DNA of 64,000 nt from Pseudomonadales bacterium (GTDB lineage: Bacteria > Pseudomonadota > Gammaproteobacteria > Pseudomonadales > DC-out160), in assembly GCA_019090455.1 (NCBI GenBank), contig JAHRWA010000006.1:1-64000 (forward strand), read 5' to 3'. Under the pieces are notes generated by a model that did not search any database, was not told the DNA's origin, and was given only the letters and a program-made list of their open reading frames with translations. Positions 57,447-64,000 of the stretch are shown one piece after another. Each line of letters begins with the position of its first letter. The stretch's first letter is position 1. The position numbers and the translations under genes are program-made.

Positions 57447-58223
57447 CTATTCTGTCGTTTGTAGTTCGGCATTACTAAAAACCTGACCATGGCCAGGATG
57501 AATGATATCGGGAGCAATGGCCTTTAATTTCTCAGCACTCTGGGCAACCAAATCCCAACTCTCTGCAAATAAATCTTGAAAATAAGGCTTACCATCTTCT
57601 CTATCGTTATTGATCAAATCTCCAGTCAACGCAATGAGTATATTACCGTTGTTCAATAGGATTCCGCTGCTACCAAAAGTATGTCCAGGCAAATGCACCA
57701 CTTCTGCATCGAACCCATATTGTGCTAATGAATCGCCATCGTTAACCAGAATATCCGGCGGAGTGCGCGGCACGGGAATACCAGCAAGCTGAGTGAGAAT
57801 ATCATCAAGTAACTCACTGCCACCACCAGTAGTCGCAGCTATGTCACCCACCGGAGAGAGCCCATTTGTCATGGCGTCTGCATCGTCAACGTGCACGATA
57901 ATCTTAGCACCTGTTGCTCTTCTTATGGCCTGGGCGCTGCCATAATGATCCAAATGAGCGTGTGTAATAAAGATGTACTTTAAGTCATCAATTGAGTAAC
58001 CCATATCAACGACAGAACCCAGAATAGAAAGGGTCTTCGTCGGAAGGCCGGCATCAACCAGCATCAAAATCGTTTTTCCCTCTTCAGTCCCCTTAATAAT
58101 AAAGGCAGAACTAAAGCCAAGATCTAAGACCTCAACCACGTCACTCTGCAATTCATGTTCGCAAGCAGACACTGATAAAAAGGTAATGAGCAAAAGAAGC
58201 CGAGGAAAATTCTTGAGGGTCAT
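57447..58223 (-). CDS. Metallo-beta-lactamase-fold lipoprotein
   Basis: A binuclear zinc hydrolase of about 258 residues anchored as a lipoprotein: the leader L-L-L-L-I-T-F-L-S-V-S-A-C ends in a lipobox. Metal motifs are T-H-A-H-L-D-H, L-P-G-H-T, L-T-G-D and H-P-G-H-G. The superfamily includes glyoxalase II, lactonases and beta-lactamases; this sequence does not decide. The ATG at 58223 with GGCGGA upstream is preferred over the GTG five codons earlier (58238). It follows the SGNH esterase gene on the same strand. Confidence 0.87.
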   Translation of the reverse strand: MTLKNFPRLLLLITFLSVSACEHELQSDVVEVLDLGFSSAFIIKGTEEGKTILMLVDAGLPTKTLSILGSVVDMGYSIDDLKYIFITHAHLDHYGSAQAIRRATGAKIIVHVDDADAMTNGLSPVGDIAATTGGGSELLDDILTQLAGIPVPRTPPDILVNDGDSLAQYGFDAEVVHLPGHTFGSSGILLNNGNILIALTGDLINNDREDGKPYFQDLFAESWDLVAQSAEKLKAIAPDIIHPGHGQVFSNAELQTTE

Positions 58224-58254
58224 GTTTATTTCCGCCACATAGTCTAATTAATAT

Positions 58255-59028
58255 TTAAGGAATAATCTGTGCAGGTTCTATTACATAAGATTCTATTACA
58301 TAGGGTTTCATGAATCGCCAAACATTTTGCTGGATCATTCGCTGAGCCTGAGTATTCGGGTGTATTCTGTCTTCCTGCATATACTCTGGCTTACCTCCCA
58401 CACCCTCAATATAAAATGGTAACAAGGGAGTATTCGTATTCGCTGACAGTTTTTCATAAACTTGCTCAAAACGTTCAGTGTATTGTTTCCCGTAATTTGG
58501 CGGCAATTTCATCCCTAACAACAGCACTCTTGATCCTTGCGTACGACTCAGCCGAATCATAGCCGCTATATTTTGACTCATCGCTTTTAGTGACTGGCCT
58601 CGAAGCCCATCATTCCCCCCTAAGGCAATCACCACCCAATCAGGATTAAGCTTCTCAAGTGATCTCGGTAATCGAGCTAAACCACCTGCCGTGGTATCAC
58701 CAGATATACTATCATTCACTACTCTTAGAAGAGGATTATCCTCCTCCATTTTTTGCTGCAATAAATGAACCCAGCCTTTCCCCTCAGGTATACCGTAACC
58801 CGCACTGAGACTATCCCCTAGAATCAAAATCGTTGTTATCGTTTTGCCTTGGGTTACATCTCGGGATTCATCTTTGGCTACGTCAACAGGGTCATTACCG
58901 GCAAATGAAAAAGGTGAGTTTAAACAGACTGTAGCGACAAAAACTAACATCGGTACCAGCAAAATCGAGAATCGAATATCCCCAACCTGCATTTGAATCC
59001 ATCGATTTATTTCGCTAATTCTTGCCAC
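58255..59028 (-). CDS. tesA: SGNH/GDSL hydrolase, TesA-like
   Basis: An exported lysophospholipase/thioesterase/arylesterase of 257 residues. Block I is I-L-G-D-S-L-S-A-G-Y-G, the Gly block is D-T-T-A-G-G-L, block III is G-G-N-D-G-L-R-G and block V is D-R-I-H-P-N. It has a hydrophobic export segment (about 25-45) after a short N-terminal extension. The frame opens at TTG 59058, but GTG 59028 has AGGAG 7 nt upstream. Its divergent placement from a ybbA/ybbP pair is the E. coli tesA arrangement, which supports the name. Confidence 0.9.
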   Translation of the reverse strand: MARISEINRWIQMQVGDIRFSILLVPMLVFVATVCLNSPFSFAGNDPVDVAKDESRDVTQGKTITTILILGDSLSAGYGIPEGKGWVHLLQQKMEEDNPLLRVVNDSISGDTTAGGLARLPRSLEKLNPDWVVIALGGNDGLRGQSLKAMSQNIAAMIRLSRTQGSRVLLLGMKLPPNYGKQYTERFEQVYEKLSANTNTPLLPFYIEGVGGKPEYMQEDRIHPNTQAQRMIQQNVWRFMKPYVIESYVIEPAQIIP

Positions 59029-59146
59029 AAAAACGCTCCTATTTGGGCTAGTATACAATATCTTCCCGTAATCTAATAATGCGGTTCATGCAAGTCAGGA
59101 TAACCTCACACCTTCCCGTTATCTTCAAAAAACAGGTAAATACACC

Positions 59147-59836
59147 GTGCAAAATGAAGTCATTATTGATGTTTCAGCTATCAACAAAACAGTAGACATG
59201 GGTGGTTCTTCATTACAAATCCTGCACAACGTTGGCTTTAGCATCAACAAAGGCGACTCGGTTGCCATCATCGGCGCGTCGGGTTCTGGGAAATCCACCC
59301 TCCTCGGTCTATTGGCAGGATTGGACTTACCCACCTCGGGCACTATTCATCTAGCAGGGGAAAAGATAACGGGGTTTTCCGAAGACCAACGATCCTACGT
59401 TCGCCTCATGCATGTGGGTTTTGTTTTTCAATCCTTTCAACTGATGCCAAACCTAACCGCTCTGGAAAATGTCATGCTACCGCTGGAACTTAAAGATGTC
59501 GCTGATGTGGAACTAAAAGCAAAACAAATCCTCAATCGAGTGGGTCTCGATTCCCGCTTACATCATTACCCCAAACAATTATCAGGTGGCGAACAACAAC
59601 GAGTTGCTATTGCAAGAGCATTCGTCACGCAACCAACCGTCTTATTCGCGGACGAGCCCACAGGTAACCTCGACAGCAAAACCGGTGCTAAAATTGCGGA
59701 CCTGTTATTTGAACTTAACAATGAAAACCATACCACCCTGGTATTAGTCACACATGAAAAACAATTGGCCTCCCGTTGTCAAAAGCGAATTGAACTCGAA
59801 GCGGGAAGAGTGATTAACGGCGGAACCCCATCATGA
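59147..59836 (+). CDS. ybbA: ABC transporter ATP-binding protein, YbbA-like
   Basis: A 229-residue ATPase of the LolD/MacB-type group. Walker A is G-A-S-G-S-G-K-S-T (43-51), the signature is L-S-G-G-E-Q-Q-R-V-A-I-A-R-A and Walker B is V-L-F-A-D-E-P. It starts at GTG. Its end overlaps the permease start by 4 nt, so the two form one transporter. MacB-like systems of this kind extract or move envelope components without pumping across the inner membrane (family knowledge). Confidence 0.95.
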   Translation: MQNEVIIDVSAINKTVDMGGSSLQILHNVGFSINKGDSVAIIGASGSGKSTLLGLLAGLDLPTSGTIHLAGEKITGFSEDQRSYVRLMHVGFVFQSFQLMPNLTALENVMLPLELKDVADVELKAKQILNRVGLDSRLHHYPKQLSGGEQQRVAIARAFVTQPTVLFADEPTGNLDSKTGAKIADLLFELNNENHTTLVLVTHEKQLASRCQKRIELEAGRVINGGTPS

Positions 59837-62331
59837 GGAAAACCTCACTCATTTTATTTTCCCTGAAACAGTTGGCTCGAGAATGGAAGGCGGGGCAGCT
59901 TTACATTCTTAGCTTTGCTCTGCTTATTGCCGTTGGTAGTCACACTTCCATTGGGTTTTTCACGGACAGAGTGGAAAAAGCAATGGAGTTAAAGTCCAGA
60001 GATTTACTCGGCGGCGATCTCGTAATTAAAAGCCCAGAGCCTATACCCAATGATTGGCTGAAAACCGCTGAACATCACAATTTACAGATTGCGAATATTC
60101 AGGAGTTTTCCAGCGTCATCATCAATGAGGAAAATTTATTATTGGTTTCGGTCAAATCAGTCAGTGAAAATTATCCGCTAAAGGGGGCCATCAGAGTCAG
60201 TAACGAATTATACGGCACAGAACAACTGGTGACGCATGGGCCACAACCCGGAAAGGTTTGGGTTCAAGCTCGGGTCATGAGTTCATTACAACTGGAATTA
60301 AATCAGAATCTCACACTGGGCAGTACCGAATTTGTAATCAGTAAAATCATAATACAAGAGCCTGATGGTGGGAATTTTTATAGCTTCAATCCCAGAGTCA
60401 TCATCAATGACATTGATCTCCCTAAAACGGAAATTCTACAACCTGGCAGCCGTGTAGATTACCAGTTTTTATTTGCAGGCTCACAGGATGCAACGGATCT
60501 TTTTCGAGACTGGCTAGCCCATAAATTATCGTCGAGACAAAAATTAGTCGATCTAGAATCGGAACGGCCCAGTATTTCTAACGTACTCAATCGAGCACAA
60601 CAATACATGGGACTCGCCAGCCTAGTTGCCGTTTTACTAGCGGCGGTAGCCATCGCAATGAGTGCAAAACATTACAGCGAACGTCACTACGATACCAGCG
60701 CATTATTACGCTGTATGGGCTGCCAACAAAAAGATATTCTCACCATCTATTTTATACAGCTCACCGTTCTGGCCATTTTTGCAGGTGTAGTGGGATCTCT
60801 ATTGGGCTGGTCTGCTCAGCAGGTTTTAGTGCTTGTACTGAAAGATCTATTACCGAGTGAAATCCCCCAACCCGGTGCTTCCCCGGTAATTTCAGGATTC
60901 GCTATCAGTTTTTTGGTATTGCACTGCTTATCCATACCCTCTCTCATTCGTTTAGGCGCCATGTCACCCGTGCGAGTCTTACGTAAGGATACCCAACCCA
61001 TCAAACTCTCAGCCTGGCTAGTCTACGGCAGCTGCCTGGCTTTAGTGGTATTAATGATTTGGTTTTATACTGGAAATTTACAGCTAACCTTGGCGGTAAT
61101 ACTGGCGACCGCTTTCGTATTAATTCTCGCAACGATCCTCGTTAATTTAATATTCTGGTTTTTCCATAGGATATCTGGCCGTTTTTCTCTGCCAGTGCGA
61201 GCGGGAATACGAAACCTTTTGCGACGGCGACAACAAACCCTAAATCAAACACTGGCCTTTGGTCTGACACTCATGGCAATGTTGGTGGTGCTGTCGGTTC
61301 GAACGCAGCTCATTAGCCAATGGCAGAATACACTACCCGATGATGTGCCCAATTATTTTGTGACCAACATTCTACCGACAGATAAGCCTGAATTGGAAAA
61401 ATGGCTCTCCGAAAGAGAAATCGATGCCAACAAACTATATCCCATGGTACGTGGACGCTTAACACAAATAAACCAAACGCCTATCCAAGAGGCTGTCGGT
61501 GAAGAGGCTCGAAATCACGAAAGCCTGAATCGAGAATTAAATCTAACGGCATCTCATGAACTGGCCGACGACAACAAGATAATATCCGGTACCTGGTGGT
61601 CTCACACATCAGAAATCAAAGTACCCGGTGTTTCCATAGAGGTACGTCTGGCAAATAGACTCGGGATCAAGCTAGGCGATAATCTTTTCTTCACTACCGG
61701 ATATAAAGAGATGAGTGCCACAGTACAAAGTATCCGGCAGGTTCAATGGGAAAGTTTTAAACCCAACTTTTATCTTATTTTTGAACCTGGCTCTTTGGAT
61801 GAACTACCGGTGACTTATATGACTAGTTTTTACATGGCAGAAGAAAATCGAACTCATCTAACGAATTTAGTTAGAACATTCCCATCGCTTTCCATCTATG
61901 AATTAAATGCATTGATGTCGCAAGTCAAAAACATTCTCTCGCAACTCACAATAGCGGTGGAATTCGTTTTGATCTTTGTATTGATCGCCGGTTTTTGCAT
62001 TGCTTTATCAACACTAAAGATTTCAATGAACAGTCGTCTATTAGAAGGCGCGATCACTCGAACCCTCGGTGCAAACCGAAAAATGATTAAGAATAGCCAA
62101 CGGATTGAATATATCATCATGGGCTTTATTAGCGGCATTATCGCCGTAGCAGGAGCCGAACTGATAAACGGATTTAGCTACCATTTTATTTTTAAGTTAG
62201 ACTATCAACCCACATTTTGGGCATGGTTGATCATTCCTGCCATGTCTTCAAGCTTGATCGGTATATTAGGCCCTTATAGCAGTCGCCAAATATTGGATAA
62301 GAGTCCTATGATTGTACTAAGAGAGATATAG
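59833..62331 (+). CDS. ybbP: ABC transporter permease, YbbP-like (FtsX fold)
   Basis: An 832-residue permease with two FtsX-type membrane domains. TM1 is near 22-40, a large periplasmic region (to about 255) precedes three TM helices (about 260-375), additional TMs lie at about 395-445, then a second periplasmic region and a final three-TM block (about 700-820). The length and duplicated layout match YbbP. Its likely role is lipid- or envelope-related transport with YbbA. TesA, encoded divergently, may act on the same lipid pool (inference). Confidence 0.94.
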   Translation: MRKTSLILFSLKQLAREWKAGQLYILSFALLIAVGSHTSIGFFTDRVEKAMELKSRDLLGGDLVIKSPEPIPNDWLKTAEHHNLQIANIQEFSSVIINEENLLLVSVKSVSENYPLKGAIRVSNELYGTEQLVTHGPQPGKVWVQARVMSSLQLELNQNLTLGSTEFVISKIIIQEPDGGNFYSFNPRVIINDIDLPKTEILQPGSRVDYQFLFAGSQDATDLFRDWLAHKLSSRQKLVDLESERPSISNVLNRAQQYMGLASLVAVLLAAVAIAMSAKHYSERHYDTSALLRCMGCQQKDILTIYFIQLTVLAIFAGVVGSLLGWSAQQVLVLVLKDLLPSEIPQPGASPVISGFAISFLVLHCLSIPSLIRLGAMSPVRVLRKDTQPIKLSAWLVYGSCLALVVLMIWFYTGNLQLTLAVILATAFVLILATILVNLIFWFFHRISGRFSLPVRAGIRNLLRRRQQTLNQTLAFGLTLMAMLVVLSVRTQLISQWQNTLPDDVPNYFVTNILPTDKPELEKWLSEREIDANKLYPMVRGRLTQINQTPIQEAVGEEARNHESLNRELNLTASHELADDNKIISGTWWSHTSEIKVPGVSIEVRLANRLGIKLGDNLFFTTGYKEMSATVQSIRQVQWESFKPNFYLIFEPGSLDELPVTYMTSFYMAEENRTHLTNLVRTFPSLSIYELNALMSQVKNILSQLTIAVEFVLIFVLIAGFCIALSTLKISMNSRLLEGAITRTLGANRKMIKNSQRIEYIIMGFISGIIAVAGAELINGFSYHFIFKLDYQPTFWAWLIIPAMSSSLIGILGPYSSRQILDKSPMIVLREI

Positions 62332-62337
62332 ATTCAA

Positions 62338-62805
62338 ATGAAAGAAAAAACAGAATCCTACGCTGAAGCCACACAGCAAATAATAGCGATAACACAGGGC
62401 GAACAAAACCTTATCGCTGTTATGGCAACTTTTTCTTGTATTTTAGCGACGGAGTTTCCAGGAAACATTTGGACCGGATTTTATATCGTTGATAAAGAAA
62501 ATCCAAATGAACTGGTAGTAGGGCCCTATCAAGGAACCATAGGCTGCCTTCGAATTTTAATGGGAAAAGGAGTCTGTGGTACCGCAGCTCATACGGGTGT
62601 AACACAAGTGGTTTCAGATGTTCACGAATTTCCAGGACATATTGCTTGTGACAGCCGCTCGGCGAGTGAAATCGTTGTCCCCGTTTATAATGCTGAGCGC
62701 AGGCTTATTGCTGTGCTCGATATAGACAACCCTCGTATCGGGGCTTTCGATAAAACCGACAAAATTGCTTTGGAGTCTTTAGTCGAGCAAGTATTTGGTA
62801 AATGA
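62338..62805 (+). CDS. msrC: Free methionine-(R)-sulfoxide reductase (GAF domain)
   Basis: A 155-residue single GAF-domain enzyme that reduces free methionine-(R)-sulfoxide. The three family cysteines are present: C70 in G-C-L-R-I, C80 in G-V-C-G-T-A and C104 in H-I-A-C-D. The flanking D-V-H-E-F-P-G-H and S-A-S-E-I-V-V-P-V signatures also match. It starts 6 nt after ybbP and is probably part of the same transcript, giving oxidative-stress repair. Confidence 0.93.
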   Translation: MKEKTESYAEATQQIIAITQGEQNLIAVMATFSCILATEFPGNIWTGFYIVDKENPNELVVGPYQGTIGCLRILMGKGVCGTAAHTGVTQVVSDVHEFPGHIACDSRSASEIVVPVYNAERRLIAVLDIDNPRIGAFDKTDKIALESLVEQVFGK

Positions 62806-62837
62806 GTTTTTTTCGAAGTAGAGGAGATCTCAATCCA

Positions 62838-62866
62838 ATTGGCAGCCTTTAATACCCTCTGCCAAT
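62838..62866. repeat. 8-bp inverted repeat between convergent genes
   Basis: ATTGGCAG and CTGCCAAT with a 13-nt loop lie in the convergent gap after msrC. It may be a weak terminator; no T-tract follows directly. Confidence 0.5.
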
Positions 62867-62891
62867 CAGACCAAGAAGACTCTTTTTTAGT

Positions 62892-64000
62892 TTAACTTAA
62901 AACAAAACCCTCATAGCCTTTTTCCGCAGAGGCATCACATCTTTCTCTGTAATCCACCTGTCCTCCCGTATAAAGCATAAAGGTACGCTTTTGTGGGTTA
63001 TTCACACTCACTCCCGTAAACCAAGAATCGACTTTAGAGAAAAGCGTTGCCTCAGCAGTCGCGTCTACCAGTGCAGTCCAATCATTTTCTGCTTCTAGGG
63101 AAGGCTCTACCTTATGTAATTTTTCACGTTTCATATGTGCCACTAAATCAGTCACCCACTCAACATTTTGTTCAATGCAACGAGGGATATTACAAAATGT
63201 CGCCCCATTGTGCGGTCCGACTAAAGTAAAGAAATTGGGGAAACCCTCCGACTGAATGCCAAAAAGAGTGCGCGGCCCATGCTCCCATTTATCCGTGAGT
63301 TTTTGACCGTTCTTCCCCGTGATATCAATTCGTTTTAATGACCCCACTATCGCATCAAACCCGGTAGCGTAAATAATGATATCCAGCTCATGCTCCTTGT
63401 CACTGCACTTGATACCTTTAGCCGTAATTTCTTCAATTGGCGTATCCAATAGGCTAACCAGCTTAACGTTATCCTGGTTATACACTTCGTAGTATCCGGT
63501 ATCTTGAGGAACACGGCGAGTTCCAAAACCGTGATCTTTAGGTATTAGCATGTCTGCCACTTTCGGATCATTTAACCGTGCTCTAATTTTTTTCTCGATA
63601 AACTTTGTTAGCAACTCATTCGCGCGAGGATCAAAAAGCGTATCAACATAGTTGCCGAGCCAGATCGCAAATCCCGGCTCTGCATATCGCGCTTCAAAAA
63701 AGGCCTCTCTTTCCTCATCCGACACCTCTAATGCTGACCCCATATTTAAGGCATGACGAAAAGCACCTAAAGTCTCACTGCACTCTTCAAATATTTGGGT
63801 ATAATTTTCCTTAATATCAGTCATTTCTGTTTCAGTCATTGGGCCGTTATGCAATGGCGTAACCCATTCAGGTAACAACTGAAACACCGACAATTCACCA
63901 GCCGTTTTAGCGACCTCTTGTATCAACTGAACGCCTGTGGCTCCCGTACCAATAACACCGACACGCTTGCCACTAAAGTCATTTCCTCGCCCTCCAAAAC
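62892..64000 (-). CDS. Flavin-binding monooxygenase (BVMO-like), 5' end cut by the window
   Basis: C-terminal part of a class B flavoprotein monooxygenase. The frame continues to the window edge: the first visible residues include V-I-G-T-G-A-T-G-V-Q, the second Rossmann motif that binds NADPH. I-I-Y-A-T-G-F-D near residue 190 from the TTG at 63926 is the conserved ATG/GD-type motif of the family. G-P-H-N-G-A and W-x-x-x-L follow. Such enzymes insert oxygen into ketones (including steroids) or oxidise S and N. The N-terminal FAD motif lies outside the window. Confidence 0.9.
   Translation of the reverse strand, partial: FGGRGNDFSGKRVGVIGTGATGVQLIQEVAKTAGELSVFQLLPEWVTPLHNGPMTETEMTDIKENYTQIFEECSETLGAFRHALNMGSALEVSDEEREAFFEARYAEPGFAIWLGNYVDTLFDPRANELLTKFIEKKIRARLNDPKVADMLIPKDHGFGTRRVPQDTGYYEVYNQDNVKLVSLLDTPIEEITAKGIKCSDKEHELDIIIYATGFDAIVGSLKRIDITGKNGQKLTDKWEHGPRTLFGIQSEGFPNFFTLVGPHNGATFCNIPRCIEQNVEWVTDLVAHMKREKLHKVEPSLEAENDWTALVDATAEATLFSKVDSWFTGVSVNNPQKRTFMLYTGGQVDYRERCDASAEKGYEGFVLS

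Overview
The window is chromosomal DNA of moderate-to-low GC from a Gram-negative gammaproteobacterium. The order ruvC-ruvA-ruvB-ybgC-tolQ-tolR-tolA-tolB-pal-cpoB-queE-queC-tRNA-Lys, with yebC, aspS and an FmdB-type gene just upstream, is the arrangement I know from Pseudomonas and its relatives. The lipid-oriented accessory genes (FATP-type acyl-CoA ligase, three short-chain dehydrogenase, flavin monooxygenase and esterase-like genes) suggest a marine heterotroph near the Cellvibrionales/Spongiibacteraceae. That placement is inference from gene content, not a measured phylogeny.

Layout. 0-7 kb: accessory enzymes, namely a serine beta-lactamase-like esterase, a metallophosphoesterase, an overlapping TVP38-like/sulfotransferase pair, and a UGT-type glycosyltransferase convergent with an SDR. 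7-20 kb: conserved core on the minus strand, covering tRNA-Lys, preQ0 synthesis (queC, queE), the Tol-Pal envelope system, Holliday-junction resolution (ruvABC), yebC, aspS and a zinc-ribbon protein. 20-25 kb: an Hpt/HD-GYP signalling protein, an HU-like nucleoid protein behind a perfect 39-nt palindrome, proS and tRNA-Ala. 25-28 kb: a PECR-like reductase, a styrene-oxide-isomerase-like membrane protein and a beta-helix lipoprotein. 29-34 kb: a periplasmic redox trio (diheme peroxidase, cupredoxin-like protein, cytochrome P460-like protein) followed by a chemoreceptor. 34-42.6 kb: a PF10118-type hydrolase, tRNA-Val and tRNA-Asp, a histidine kinase, a TetR regulator, a diguanylate cyclase and an acyl-CoA ligase.

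42.9-51.4 kb is the least familiar stretch. It holds a YgjP/SprT-like metallopeptidase with an inserted Sel1-like segment, an unknown exported helical protein, a sigma-like factor, a PilJ-like receptor with no recognisable chemotaxis signalling tip, a patatin-like lipase, a histidine phosphatase and an unknown secreted protein with hexapeptide repeats. 51.9-55.9 kb encodes a TagH-type FHA protein and a Ser/Thr kinase fused to a degenerate formylglycine-enzyme-like domain. This looks like a type VI secretion phosphorylation module with no secretion-machine genes in view. 56-64 kb returns to ordinary genes: a zinc peptidase, hydrolases, the tesA/ybbA/ybbP-type block, free methionine-(R)-sulfoxide reductase and a flavin monooxygenase cut by the window end.

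The best candidates for undescribed biology are the sigma-like/PilJ-like/patatin operon with its upstream metallopeptidase, the peroxidase-cupredoxin-P460 operon, and the orphan TagH/kinase pair. Several genes start at GTG, TTG or possibly ATT. I chose starts from Shine-Dalgarno spacing and say so where it matters. All family assignments are from reading motifs; no database search was run.
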